From Clostridiales bacterium (GTDB lineage: Bacteria; Bacillota_A; Clostridia; Saccharofermentanales; Saccharofermentanaceae): a DNA stretch of 48,874 bases. The DNA is taken from assembly GCA_017649745.1 (NCBI GenBank), contig JAGCGE010000167.1, positions 1 to 48,874 of the forward strand. The letters are read 5' to 3'. The position numbers and the translations under genes are program-made. Below, one piece after another: positions 33,330-41,130 of this stretch. Positions within the stretch are counted from its first letter, which is position 1. Each line of letters begins with the position of its first letter. The notes below the pieces were generated by a model. That model worked only from the letters and a program-made list of their open reading frames with translations. It did not search any database and was not told the origin of the DNA.

Positions 33330-33566
33330 ATGGGTGAAGCAGTGACTATTCCTATGCACTTGATAGGATGGAATGAGAAAGGATTTGTCGGATTTATGGA
33401 TGGAGGCACTCACTTGAGCTATGTTGAGTCTAGCGAAGAGAGAAAGAAGTATCTCCCTTATATTTCTGATAAAACAGTTAAAGAAGTTAACAAATATGGG
33501 GCAGATCACCCCGAAGTTTTCAAGAAAAAGGAGGAAATTAAAGATGGCAGCAGCGAGAAAGTGTGA
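33330..33566 (+). CDS. Small protein of replication region
   Basis: 78 residues, AAAGGAGG upstream. Beta-rich start (IPMHLIGWNEKGFVGFMDGG) and charged helical end (DHPEVFKKKEEIKDG). Overlaps the next start by 23 bases. No family recognised. Confidence 0.5.
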   Translation: MGEAVTIPMHLIGWNEKGFVGFMDGGTHLSYVESSEERKKYLPYISDKTVKEVNKYGADHPEVFKKKEEIKDGSSEKV

Positions 33567-33831
33567 CAGATGTGGTTCGTACTACGAAAAAGGCGTCGCA
33601 AACATGTACAAATACGAGGAAGATGGGGTTTTATATCCTGTAAATGCCATCAGAATCGGCCTGTGGAACGCCAAAATCAAGAAATGGAAGAACGTATGCA
33701 TCGCAAACGACCTCTGTCCGGCATGCGCCAAAGTGATCACCGAGGCTATTTTTGAGTGCGAGCAGGGTGAAAATCACCTGAAATCGATCAAATTTGAGCC
33801 CAAAATTGAGGGTGAAAAGGTCGAAAATTGA
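33544..33831 (+). CDS. Zinc-ribbon protein
   Basis: 95 residues from ATG 33544 (AAGGAGG upstream). CDRCGSYYEKG and DLCPACAKVI form a zinc ribbon; a beta sheet between them (VLYPVNAIRIGLW) fits a small nucleic-acid-binding protein. Last gene before the repeat-rich non-coding region. Confidence 0.6.
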   Translation: MAAARKCDRCGSYYEKGVANMYKYEEDGVLYPVNAIRIGLWNAKIKKWKNVCIANDLCPACAKVITEAIFECEQGENHLKSIKFEPKIEGEKVEN

Positions 33832-33858
33832 TCAATTTTTTGGGACATTTTTAGTTCC

Positions 33859-33956
33859 AAAAGTGGGCTATAGGACGTTTTAATCTGGCCTAAAAGGGCA
33901 AAAAATGGAAAAAATTGCAAAAAAGGCCAAAACAAAGTGTCCCATAGCCCACTTTT
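33859..33956. repeat. Long nested inverted repeat
   Basis: AAAAGTGGGCTATAGGAC (33859-33876) and GTCCCATAGCCCACTTTT (33939-33956) match at 17 of 18 positions. TGGCCT/AGGCCA (33886-33891, 33924-33929) nests inside. The right arm runs into eight T and may end the upstream operon. Confidence 0.7.
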
Positions 33957-34003
33957 TTTTGAAAAGTGTCCCATAAAAAACCCAGTATTTATGCGGGTTT
34001 GAG

Positions 34004-34033
34004 GGGCTTTGGGCCAAAAGCCCACTTTTTTTT
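34004..34033 (+). terminator. Rho-independent terminator
   Basis: GGGCTTT and AAAGCCC pair over a short loop; ACTTTTTTTT follows. Confidence 0.85.
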
Positions 34034-34120
34034 CTTATTTAATGCGATATGAAAAATTTTATATATATATAATAGAGCGAAAAAAGTGGCCTAATGGCCT
34101 AAAGTGAATTTTTTGACGAG

Positions 34121-34140
34121 TCTTAAGATGTCTTGAGATG
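34121..34140 (+). repeat. Tandem 10-mer repeat
   Basis: TCTTAAGATG is followed directly by TCTTGAGATG (9 of 10 identical), iteron-like, just upstream of the promoter at 34183. Confidence 0.5.
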
Positions 34141-34182
34141 TATTAGCTGTGTACGCAAGTAAATTTATATTCTTTTAATTAA

Positions 34183-34211
34183 CTCGCAGAAATAACATGC
34201 CCTTTTATGAA
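34183..34211 (+). promoter_or_regulatory. CGC-N15 promoter 13
   Basis: CGC 34185-34187, spacer AGAAATAACATGCCC (15), TTTTAT 34203-34208, then GA. The transcript starts with AGAGAGGATAAAA, as at 41054. Confidence 0.75.
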
Positions 34212-34214
34212 GAG

Positions 34215-34245
34215 AGAGGATAAAAACGCCACTCTTTTTATTTTT
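34215..34245 (+). terminator. Possible leader attenuator
   Basis: AGAG/CTCT short stem then CTTTTTATTTTT between promoter 13 and the nuclease gene. Weak alone, but the related site at 41084 is stronger. Confidence 0.4.
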
Positions 34246-34264
34246 GTGTTTTGGAGGTGACTGA

Positions 34265-34588
34265 ATGTTACTGGAGCGAGACTTTCAGAAGAAACTCATC
34301 AAAGAACTAAAAGGGCTCTTCAAGGGAGGATTTATATTTAAGCTCGATGCCAGATACAAACAGGGTATACCTGATCTTTTAATTTTGTACGGTAGCAAGT
34401 GGGCTGCTCTTGAAGTAAAGAGATCTGCGAGTGCTAGCAAGAGACCAAACCAACCAATTTATATTTCAAAGATGGACAAGATGTCATTTGCAAGGATTAT
34501 CTATCCGGAGAATAAGAAGGAGGTATTGGATGAACTTTGTAAGGCACTCAAACCTGGAAGGCAAGCACGCACTTCTTGGAGCAAGTAG
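34265..34588 (+). CDS. VRR-NUC type PD-(D/E)XK nuclease
   Basis: 107 residues, TTGGAGGTG upstream. FKLDARYKQGIPDLLILYGS then WAALEVKRSAS is the PD-(D/E)XK core of VRR-NUC enzymes: catalytic Asp in GIPD, Glu and Lys in EVK. These are structure-specific or Holliday-junction-type nucleases in many phages. TTATATTT occurs at 34330 and 34459. Overlaps the next gene by 59 bases. Confidence 0.8.
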   Translation: MLLERDFQKKLIKELKGLFKGGFIFKLDARYKQGIPDLLILYGSKWAALEVKRSASASKRPNQPIYISKMDKMSFARIIYPENKKEVLDELCKALKPGRQARTSWSK

Positions 34589-35171
34589 ATATCAGTGGCT
34601 GAATGATGACGAAGAAGCGTTGATGAAGAGAGTACGCAGTGCGTATGCAACCGAGTTAGGTACGGTACTTCATGAGATAGCCGCTGATCGAATTCGTTAT
34701 GGATTCAAGTTGAGTAAGGGAGAAAAGAAATCGGTAATGTTAGAGCTGCTTAAGAATGGTATACCGGAAATGGTAGTTAGCGCTCTTGACTTCGATTATA
34801 TTTTCGACAACCTTCAGCTCTACGTAAATGACGCAATTGGATTCATGATGAAACCTGAGGTCGTTTTATATTATAGCGACTACTGTTTTGGAACCACTGA
34901 CGCTATTCAGTATTCGGAGAAGAATAAGTTTTTGAGAATTCATGATCTGAAGACTGGAGCCATACCCGCTCACATGGAACAGCTTTATATTTATGAGGCT
35001 CTGTTTTGTCTTGAATATGACATTAGGCCTTATGAAATTGAGTCTGAGTGCAGAATCTATCAGGGAAGCGAAATTATATTTGGCCATCCTACTGTAGAGG
35101 ACATCACTCCGATTATGGAGAAGATCGTAAGCCATAGTAAGTTCCTTGAGACCAATGAGCGGGAGGAGTAA
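34530..35171 (+). CDS. Cas4/RecB-like PD-(D/E)XK nuclease
   Basis: 213 residues from ATG 34530 (AAGGAGG upstream). HALLGASRYQWLN, ATELGTVLHEIAADRIRYG, VNDAIGFMM, YCFGTTDAIQYSEK, then LRIHDLKTGAIPAHMEQL and FCLEYDIRPYEIESECRIYQ are the blocks of RecB-family nucleases widespread in phages (Asp in GTTDA; Asp and Lys in HDLKTG). Probably processes DNA ends in replication or recombination. Partly overlaps the previous gene. Confidence 0.8.
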   Translation: MNFVRHSNLEGKHALLGASRYQWLNDDEEALMKRVRSAYATELGTVLHEIAADRIRYGFKLSKGEKKSVMLELLKNGIPEMVVSALDFDYIFDNLQLYVNDAIGFMMKPEVVLYYSDYCFGTTDAIQYSEKNKFLRIHDLKTGAIPAHMEQLYIYEALFCLEYDIRPYEIESECRIYQGSEIIFGHPTVEDITPIMEKIVSHSKFLETNEREE

Positions 35172-35175
35172 AGAT

Positions 35176-38058
35176 ATGAAAATAACAGACTTTATATTTG
35201 GCGGAGAGTTGATGCATTATGGTGTTGGTAAAATGGATGGCGCTCCTGGTAGAGGGTCTGGTAGGTACCCTCTTGGAAGTGGTGAAAATCCTAATCAGCA
35301 TGGGAGCGGTACTCTTCTAAGTAGAATTAAGGAACTTGAAGATCAGAAGGATGAACTTGTGTATGTGCATCCTAAGACTGGAAAAGAGTATCGTGGTGAG
35401 CAGGCCATAGCAAAAATTATATTTGGACCTGACGCTAGTACTACTCAATTGAGAGTTGAAAGATCAATAGCCGTTAATGAGGAACGTTCTTTAAAGGTTG
35501 CTGCGGCAAGAGCTTTAAGGGATCAGGGATTAAGCCTTAATGAGATTGCTGAAAAGATGGGTTATGCAAATGACTCTTCTGTAAGATCTCTTCTTAACGA
35601 TAATGCTGAATCGAGAATGTTAGCAGCTCAGACTACAGCAGACTATCTTAAAAAGATGGTTGATGAAAAAGGTATGATCGATGTTGGTAAAGGCGTTGAA
35701 GGAGATCTTACAAATCCGGTATCCAGAACTAAAATGGAACAGGCATTATATTTGCTCGAAAGGGAAGGATACAAGATTTATGGAGGTGGTGTTCCTCAGG
35801 TAACCAATAAAGGTCAGCAGACAAATCTTAAAGTTCTTTGTCCTCCTGGAACAGAACATAAAGAGATCTACAATTTTGAAAACATCCATTCTGTTAAGGA
35901 GTATCAAGATAAGATTCTTACAGATGATGGAGATGCTATTAGAGATTCTTTCTATTATCCGGCTTCTATGGATTCTTCTAGAATTAAGATCCGTTATGCA
36001 GAAGAAGGTGGTAAAGATAAAGATGGTGTTGTCGAGATCAGAAGAGGTGTGCAGGATTTGAGTTTAGGAGATTCTCACTATGCTCAGGTTCGAATTCTTG
36101 TTGATGGAACGCATTATATCAAGGGAATGGCTGTTTACAGTGATGACATGCCTGAAGGAACAGACATTATATTTAACACCAACAAATCGGTAGGCACTCC
36201 TATGTGCGGTCCTAAGGATAACACAGTTTTGAAGAATATAGGTAAGGATCCTGAAAATCCTTTTGGTTCCTTGATCAAAACTGTAGAGAAAGGCGGACAG
36301 AGTTTCTACGATGATCCTAATGGCAATTATATTGATCCTGTTACTGGAAAGAAGCAATCATTATCGCTTATCAATAAGAGATCTGATGAAGGCGATTGGA
36401 ATGACTGGTCTGATCACCTTCCTTCGCAGTTCTTGTCCAAGCAACCGCAAAAGCTAATAGAGAGACAATTATATTTGACCACTTCTGAGAAGATGGCCGA
36501 GCATGATGAAATCATGGCTCTCACAAATCCGACTATTAAGAAACGCCTTTTGAGAAGTTTTGCGGATGATTGTGACGCAGCTGCGGTAAACCTTCAGGCG
36601 ACAGCACTTCCTGGTCAGAAGTATAAAGTTATACTACCGGTTCCTCAGATGAAGGACACTGAAGTTTATGCTCCTGGCTATGAGAATGGAACTAAAGTGG
36701 CTTTAATAAGGTATCCTCATGGAGGAACTTTTGAGATTCCTATTCTTACTGTGAATAACAAACAGGAAGATGCAAGAAAGCTTTTAGGAACAACTCCTAA
36801 AGATGCTATTGGTATTACGGCTGCTGTAGCAGAACGATTATCAGGAGCGGACTTTGATGGAGATACCGTTATGGTAATTCCTACAGGAGGAAAGATTAAT
36901 ATCAAATCAACTCCTCAGCTTGAAGGTCTGAAAGACTTCGATCCAAAGGTATTATATTCTACTGCTGGTCGTCCTGAGGGCTCATTTAAGGTTATGAAAA
37001 ATACCCAGACGGAAATGGGCAAAATTTCAAATCTTATTACAGACATGACTCTTAAGGGAGCTAATTCTGAAGAACTTGCTAGAGCGGTTCGACATTCTAT
37101 GGTTGTTATAGATGCCGAGAAACATAGACTTGATTATAAACAGTCTGAGAAAGACAACCGTATAGCAGAGCTTAAGAAGATGTACCAGGGTAGAATAGAT
37201 GAAGAAACCGGCAGAGAGCGTAATGGAGCAGCAACAATTATATCTAGGGCTAAGGGTGAAACTTCAGTAATTAAACGCCAGGGGTCCCCTTTAATAAATC
37301 AAAAGGGTAAGTCTTGGTATGATCCTACTCGTCCTGAAGGTGCCCTGGTATACAAGACTGTTGACAACCCCACATACATTGACAAGAAAACTGGAAAAGA
37401 GAAAACACGAACTCAGAAATCTACTCAGATGGCAGATACAGACGATGCAAGGAAGCTTTCGTCAGGTCACCCCGTAGAGGAATTATATTCTGAGTATGCC
37501 AATAATATGAAGGCCCTGGCTAATAGATCCCGTATGGAGATGGTTAACACTCCTTCTTTGAAGTATAGCCCTTCTGCTAAGATCGTTTATGCTAAGGAAG
37601 TGGAATCTCTTAACTCTAAACTACGCGTTTCTGAACAGAATCGCCCTCGTGAAAGACAAGCACAGATCATTGCTACTTCTAGAGTAAACGCTGCTAAACA
37701 AGGTTTTATAGATGCAGGTTTAACAAAGAAAGAAGTAGAAAAGGAGCTTAAGAACCTTCGCCAAAGAGAGCTTGATTCAGCTCGTAGGAAAGTCGGTGCT
37801 AAACGTGTACCTATTATAATTACAGATCGTGAGTGGGAAGCAATACAAGCAGGTGCTATCACTGATAGTAAGCTTTCTAAAATCTTAGACCATACCGATA
37901 TAGATAAGATTAGAGAAAGAGCCACTCCTCGTTCTTACAAGCAGATTAGTCAAACAAAGATTAATCGTATCAATGCATTGAAGGCACAGGGGTATACAAC
38001 AGATGAAATAGCAAAAGCAATTGGTGTTTCAGCTTCTACTGTTACTAAGTATTTGTAA
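35176..38058 (+). CDS. Phage-encoded DFDGD (YonO-like) RNA polymerase candidate
   Basis: 960 residues from ATG 35176 (GGAGGAG upstream). RLSGADFDGDTVMVIP holds the DFDGD metal site (559-563) of double-psi barrel RNA polymerases; VALIRYPHGGTFEIPI before it resembles the barrel-1 region. This architecture is seen in SPbeta YonO and crAss-like phage polymerases. Two helix-turn-helix regions: residues 112-140 (LRDQGLSLNEIAEKMGY) and the C-terminus (KAQGYTTDEIAKAIGVSAST). The N-terminus (LMHYGVGKMDG, RYPLGSGENPNQ) resembles the tag of the virion-region proteins. Probable single-chain polymerase for phage genes; carriage in the virion is inferred. Confidence 0.7.
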   Translation: MKITDFIFGGELMHYGVGKMDGAPGRGSGRYPLGSGENPNQHGSGTLLSRIKELEDQKDELVYVHPKTGKEYRGEQAIAKIIFGPDASTTQLRVERSIAVNEERSLKVAAARALRDQGLSLNEIAEKMGYANDSSVRSLLNDNAESRMLAAQTTADYLKKMVDEKGMIDVGKGVEGDLTNPVSRTKMEQALYLLEREGYKIYGGGVPQVTNKGQQTNLKVLCPPGTEHKEIYNFENIHSVKEYQDKILTDDGDAIRDSFYYPASMDSSRIKIRYAEEGGKDKDGVVEIRRGVQDLSLGDSHYAQVRILVDGTHYIKGMAVYSDDMPEGTDIIFNTNKSVGTPMCGPKDNTVLKNIGKDPENPFGSLIKTVEKGGQSFYDDPNGNYIDPVTGKKQSLSLINKRSDEGDWNDWSDHLPSQFLSKQPQKLIERQLYLTTSEKMAEHDEIMALTNPTIKKRLLRSFADDCDAAAVNLQATALPGQKYKVILPVPQMKDTEVYAPGYENGTKVALIRYPHGGTFEIPILTVNNKQEDARKLLGTTPKDAIGITAAVAERLSGADFDGDTVMVIPTGGKINIKSTPQLEGLKDFDPKVLYSTAGRPEGSFKVMKNTQTEMGKISNLITDMTLKGANSEELARAVRHSMVVIDAEKHRLDYKQSEKDNRIAELKKMYQGRIDEETGRERNGAATIISRAKGETSVIKRQGSPLINQKGKSWYDPTRPEGALVYKTVDNPTYIDKKTGKEKTRTQKSTQMADTDDARKLSSGHPVEELYSEYANNMKALANRSRMEMVNTPSLKYSPSAKIVYAKEVESLNSKLRVSEQNRPRERQAQIIATSRVNAAKQGFIDAGLTKKEVEKELKNLRQRELDSARRKVGAKRVPIIITDREWEAIQAGAITDSKLSKILDHTDIDKIRERATPRSYKQISQTKINRINALKAQGYTTDEIAKAIGVSASTVTKYL

Positions 38059-38089
38059 TGTAATTGCGTTTAGTAAAGGAGAATTAATA

Positions 38090-38380
38090 ATGTCTAAAGT
38101 TTGGTTAACAACTTGGGACAACGAATGGAATCCTTTTGAACACAGAGATGAATGGCTTCTTCGTGACATTGAACTTGGTTACAATTGTTGTGAAAGAGTT
38201 GGAAGAATTGCTCACATAACAGATCAGATGTCAGATGAAGAAGTTGAGGAAGAGGAGGAAAGAGCGATTGATGCAATCGTCTTGTCCGATCCTTTTAATC
38301 TTTTCAGAAAAGTTCGAAGTGATGAAAAATTTGTTGTTCGTGATCAAAAAGAATTCTTACAAGATTCAAACCCGGTGTGA
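38090..38380 (+). CDS. Small acidic protein after the RNA polymerase gene
   Basis: 96 residues from ATG 38090 (AAAGGAG upstream). MSKVWLTTWDNEWNPFEHRD opens, a Cys pair follows (YNCCERVG), then an acidic stretch (DEEVEEEEERAID) and FNLFRKVRSDEKFVVRD. Possibly a partner or regulator of the polymerase; no family recognised. Confidence 0.5.
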   Translation: MSKVWLTTWDNEWNPFEHRDEWLLRDIELGYNCCERVGRIAHITDQMSDEEVEEEEERAIDAIVLSDPFNLFRKVRSDEKFVVRDQKEFLQDSNPV

Positions 38381-38685
38381 TTACTTCCTTTCAACTGCGA
38401 ACGGGGTATGGGGGTATCGGGCAAAAAACACCCCCTCCCCCAATCGCGGGGGTCTTTAAATTTTCTCCGGAGGGATATTTTAGGAGAGCATTCTAGCTTC
38501 ATTCCAGTCACGAGGGCTTGTATGTTGGTACAAACTTAAACGCATGCCATTGTGTTTCTCTTCCCCCGATTGTTTCGCTCCTTTCTAGCGGGATAAAACT
38601 GGTGTACAAGTCCTCATGAGTGTGATGAATCTACATTTAATCAGCAAGTAACTACAAACCAAGATATTTGAAAGAGGTGAATACC
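38381..38685. other. Non-coding region before packaging genes; candidate cos or leader
   Basis: 305 bases without a credible gene. Contains two adjacent G/C hairpins (38410-38435 and 38437-38452), a GATATTTT at 38474, a palindromic stretch CTCCGGAG at 38465-38472, and a second GATATTTG at 38662 next to the ribosome site. HNH-terminase phages usually carry the cohesive-end site just upstream of these genes, so it is a candidate. Confidence 0.4.
38410..38457 (+). terminator. G/C hairpin terminator
   Basis: GGGGGT/ACCCCC (38410-38415, 38430-38435) and CCCCC/GGGGG (38437-38441, 38448-38452), then TCTTT. Confidence 0.6.
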
Positions 38686-39027
38686 ATGGCAAAAGCTAAA
38701 GGAACTTCTCAGGATAGAGCATATTTGCCACCGATTAGACCAGCGCTTACGCCAGAAGCAAGAGAGAATCAGATGATTTGTCTTGCAGAACAACTCGCAG
38801 AGCAGCAATTACGAGATGGCACAGCCTCTGCACAGGTAATAACACACTATCTTAAGCTCGGATCGATGAAAGAGAAGTACGAGATTGAGAAGTTGAAGGG
38901 AGAAACAGCACTTCAGCAAGCTAAGATAGAAGCATTAAGCTCTGCTAAGCACATAGAGGAACTTTATGAGGAAGCTATGAAAGCTTTCAAGTTGTATCAC
39001 GGGGGCGACGAGGATGAGGACGTATAG
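38686..39027 (+). CDS. Probable small terminase subunit
   Basis: 113 residues from ATG 38686 (AAAGAGGTG upstream). TPEARENQMICLAEQLAEQQ and GTASAQVITHYLKLGSMKEK match a helical family found before HNH endonuclease and large terminase genes in Firmicutes phages; a coiled coil (EIEKLKGETALQQAKIEAL) follows. Position and form suggest DNA recognition for packaging. Overlaps the next gene by 14 bases. Confidence 0.55.
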   Translation: MAKAKGTSQDRAYLPPIRPALTPEARENQMICLAEQLAEQQLRDGTASAQVITHYLKLGSMKEKYEIEKLKGETALQQAKIEALSSAKHIEELYEEAMKAFKLYHGGDEDEDV

Positions 39028-39433
39028 CGAGCTATCGAAGTTGGAAACTTTTGAGGAGCGTTTCCGATATTTGATGATAGGAGGAGCTGTTGGAGATGAA
39101 ACGTTTGGGTTTGATCGATATTTAAACCAAACTTTTTACAGATCTCCAGAATGGCAGGCAATTCGCAAGTACGTAATCCTACGAGATCATGGATGTGACC
39201 TCGGAATACAAGGACAGGATATTTGCGGACGTATGTTGATCCATCACATGAATCCAATTAGTGTACGAGATCTTATAGATCGTTCAGATATTCTTCTGAA
39301 TCCAGAATACCTCATCACAGTTCAACACGACACGCACAATGCAATACATTACGGAGACACAAAAATATTAGAACGACACGATATGGCAGATCGTAGTCCT
39401 AATGATCAGTGTCCTTGGAGGAAAGCACTATGA
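39014..39433 (+). CDS. HNH endonuclease (packaging-associated)
   Basis: 139 residues. CDLGIQGQDICGRMLIHHMN with NPEYLITVQHDTHNAIHYGD is the HNH core (two His, Asn and His). HNH proteins adjacent to the large terminase are required for cos cleavage in phages such as HK97. ATGA links it to the next gene. Confidence 0.85.
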   Translation: MRTYSELSKLETFEERFRYLMIGGAVGDETFGFDRYLNQTFYRSPEWQAIRKYVILRDHGCDLGIQGQDICGRMLIHHMNPISVRDLIDRSDILLNPEYLITVQHDTHNAIHYGDTKILERHDMADRSPNDQCPWRKAL

Positions 39434-40104
39434 TTGGTAATGTAGATATTTGGCTTGCTCATCATGGCATTCCTGGAATGAAATGGGGAGTAAGAAAAGG
39501 TCCTCCTTATCCTTTAAACTCTAATACGTTGGCTAGAGGGATCTACGAGAAAGCCAAGAAAGAAGAGCCTGCAATTACAAAAGATTTAACTGAAGCATTA
39601 AGTAAAAGTGGTTCATCTTTTTATGGCATAGAGCACAAGTTAAAGACGAAAGAATCTATCAAGAGAAAGATAGAAACCGATGCGCAAGAAAAAGGTTTAA
39701 CTATAGCCGATTCTGCTCAAAGTATAAAGGACGCAGTTAGGTATACTGCGATGTCTGATGACGACAATTTTGTAAATTCGTACAATAGTATAAAGAAATC
39801 GCTTCAGGATAAAGGGTATACAGAGACAAGATGTCGTAATTACTTTGATGAATACAGAAAAGGCAATGCTAAGCATAAGTCTGTTCAATCTGTATTTAAA
39901 TCTCCTTCAGGCTATATTTTTGAGTTGCAGTTTCAAACACCTTCTTCTCAAGATGCTAAAAACAAGAAAGTTCCAATTTACGAAGAGCGTAGAAAACCTG
40001 GTATTTCATTAGGCAGACAAAAGGAACTCGAACGTTTAATGGAAGAACTTGCTGAAAATGTGTCAACGCCTAAGGATATTTACTCAATAAAGTCACATCA
40101 TTAA
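39430..40104 (+). CDS. HHG/KWG-tagged protein with RelA/SpoT-like domain
   Basis: 224 residues from ATG 39430 (GGAGG upstream, coupled by ATGA). Tag: LAHHGIPGMKWGVRKGPPYP. Residues ~60-200 resemble a RelA/SpoT nucleotidyltransferase: HKLKTKESIKRKIETD, IKDAVRYTAM (DxxxR core), HKSVQSVF, then GYIFELQFQTPSS (ExQ-T strand). It may make or sense alarmones, or be a toxin; catalytic competence is uncertain. The tag shared with neighbours suggests packaging with the virion. Confidence 0.6.
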   Translation: MIGNVDIWLAHHGIPGMKWGVRKGPPYPLNSNTLARGIYEKAKKEEPAITKDLTEALSKSGSSFYGIEHKLKTKESIKRKIETDAQEKGLTIADSAQSIKDAVRYTAMSDDDNFVNSYNSIKKSLQDKGYTETRCRNYFDEYRKGNAKHKSVQSVFKSPSGYIFELQFQTPSSQDAKNKKVPIYEERRKPGISLGRQKELERLMEELAENVSTPKDIYSIKSHH

Positions 40105-40118
40105 TGAGGAGAAAAACT

Positions 40119-40892
40119 ATGAATGAAAGATGGTTAGCCCACCATGGAGTTAAAGGGCAAAAATGGGGTGTACGTAATGGCCCGCCTTATCCAATTGAAG
40201 ATAAAATACTTAAAAAAGGAACTAGATTAGATCATGTATCTTCACATAATTCTAGATTAAATTCTAAACTATTACTCAAATGGTATAATAAAAACGGAAG
40301 AGCATTGTATACTTACAGGCCGGAAGAAGAACACGATGCAAAAATATATCAGGGTCCTTTTGCAAAGTTTTTAATAGAGTATCGTGGTGCTCCTAGATTA
40401 GAGAAGCATAGTTTTGAAGTAAAAGAAGACATGCTAATGCCAACAAAGAAAGAACGTGTTGATGCGTTTAAAGAGATCATTAGTAAAGCTAATGCTAAGG
40501 ACATAAATGAGTTAAGATACGTGCAACAACGATTAGCATATTACGACATTGGGTCAAAAGAAGCTCATAATGTAAATTTGTACGATCTTAAAACCGAAGC
40601 TGATATAAAAGCAGCATATGAGGTATTTAATCACGCTATGGAAAGCGTACATAAATACAAAATAGCAAAAGCATATGTGGATTATATGGCAAAGAGGTAT
40701 GACGCAATGGTTGACGATAATAACCAAGGGTTGTATAATGATGCACATGATCCAATAATAATTTTAAAAACCCAAAAACTGATGAATTCACCAGAAGCAG
40801 CAAGGTATTTAAGTGCTGCTGAAATTGCTAAGAATTGTGTTAGTATAGATTCGTATATGAAAGAAAAATATGGAACTGGAATGATGTTATAA
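40119..40892 (+). CDS. HHG/KWG-tagged protein, possible ADP-ribosyltransferase-like
   Basis: 257 residues from ATG 40119 (GAGGAG upstream). Tag: LAHHGVKGQKWGVRNGPPYP. After it: ILKKGTRLDHVSSHN and RALYTYRPEEEHDAKIYQGP, a layout like the start of ADP-ribosyltransferase folds, but I cannot identify a full R-S-E triad. Helical C-terminus. Possible ejected effector. Confidence 0.5.
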   Translation: MNERWLAHHGVKGQKWGVRNGPPYPIEDKILKKGTRLDHVSSHNSRLNSKLLLKWYNKNGRALYTYRPEEEHDAKIYQGPFAKFLIEYRGAPRLEKHSFEVKEDMLMPTKKERVDAFKEIISKANAKDINELRYVQQRLAYYDIGSKEAHNVNLYDLKTEADIKAAYEVFNHAMESVHKYKIAKAYVDYMAKRYDAMVDDNNQGLYNDAHDPIIILKTQKLMNSPEAARYLSAAEIAKNCVSIDSYMKEKYGTGMML

Positions 40893-40908
40893 GAAAGGAG
40901 CTTATTAA

Positions 40909-41052
40909 ATGGATACTAAAAACATACCAGATGAAATAAAACTTAAAATGGATTTGCGTGGTTACAACTCTTTGGATGATTTCAAACAAGAAATCGTTGA
41001 AATAGAAAAAGAGATGGAAGACGAGGAAAATAAAGATAAAGAAGATCAGTAG
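40909..41052 (+). CDS. 47-residue acidic protein
   Basis: ATG 40909 follows AAAGGAG. MDTKNIPDEIKLKMDLRGYN then a strongly acidic coiled-coil-like tail (EKEMEDEENKDKEDQ). Good ribosome site and location between promoter and tagged gene support it. Function unknown. Confidence 0.6.
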   Translation: MDTKNIPDEIKLKMDLRGYNSLDDFKQEIVEIEKEMEDEENKDKEDQ

Positions 41053-41053
41053 C

Positions 41054-41082
41054 TTCGCGTAAATAACATGTCCTTTTATGAA
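41054..41082 (+). promoter_or_regulatory. CGC-N15 promoter 14
   Basis: CGC 41056-41058, spacer GTAAATAACATGTCC (15), TTTTAT 41074-41079, then GA. Spacer and downstream sequence nearly match the promoter at 34183. Confidence 0.75.
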
Positions 41083-41083
41083 G

Positions 41084-41130
41084 AGAGAGGATAAAACTGT
41101 CGGTTTAGGTTTTTACTCTCTTTTTCTTTT
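41084..41130 (+). terminator. Hairpin terminator just after promoter 14
   Basis: AGAGAG (41084-41089) and CTCTCT (41116-41121), extended by TAAAAC/GTTTTT, then TTTTTCTTTT. It would release a ~45-nt RNA or attenuate transcription. Confidence 0.6.

Larger units (their letters stand above)
33832..34264. other. Repeat-rich non-coding region; possible origin or regulatory hub
   Basis: 433 bases without a gene. Contents: nested inverted repeats (33840-33860; 33859-33956; inner 33886-33929), two AAAGTGTCCCATA copies (33934-33946, 33963-33975), GGCCTAA words (33887, 34088, 34096), an AT run (34059-34074), a tandem 10-mer TCTTAAGATG/TCTTGAGATG (34121-34140), a terminator (34004) and a promoter (34183). 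Clustered repeats plus an AT-rich segment are typical of replication origins; it may also isolate operons. Confidence 0.5.
34165..37489 (+). repeat. TTATATT variant zone of the dispersed motif
   Basis: About 15 TTATATT words stand on the plus strand in 3.3 kb (expected about two); the reverse complement is rare. GATATT is absent from 32750 to 38473. The zone covers the nucleases and the RNA polymerase gene. Confidence 0.75.
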
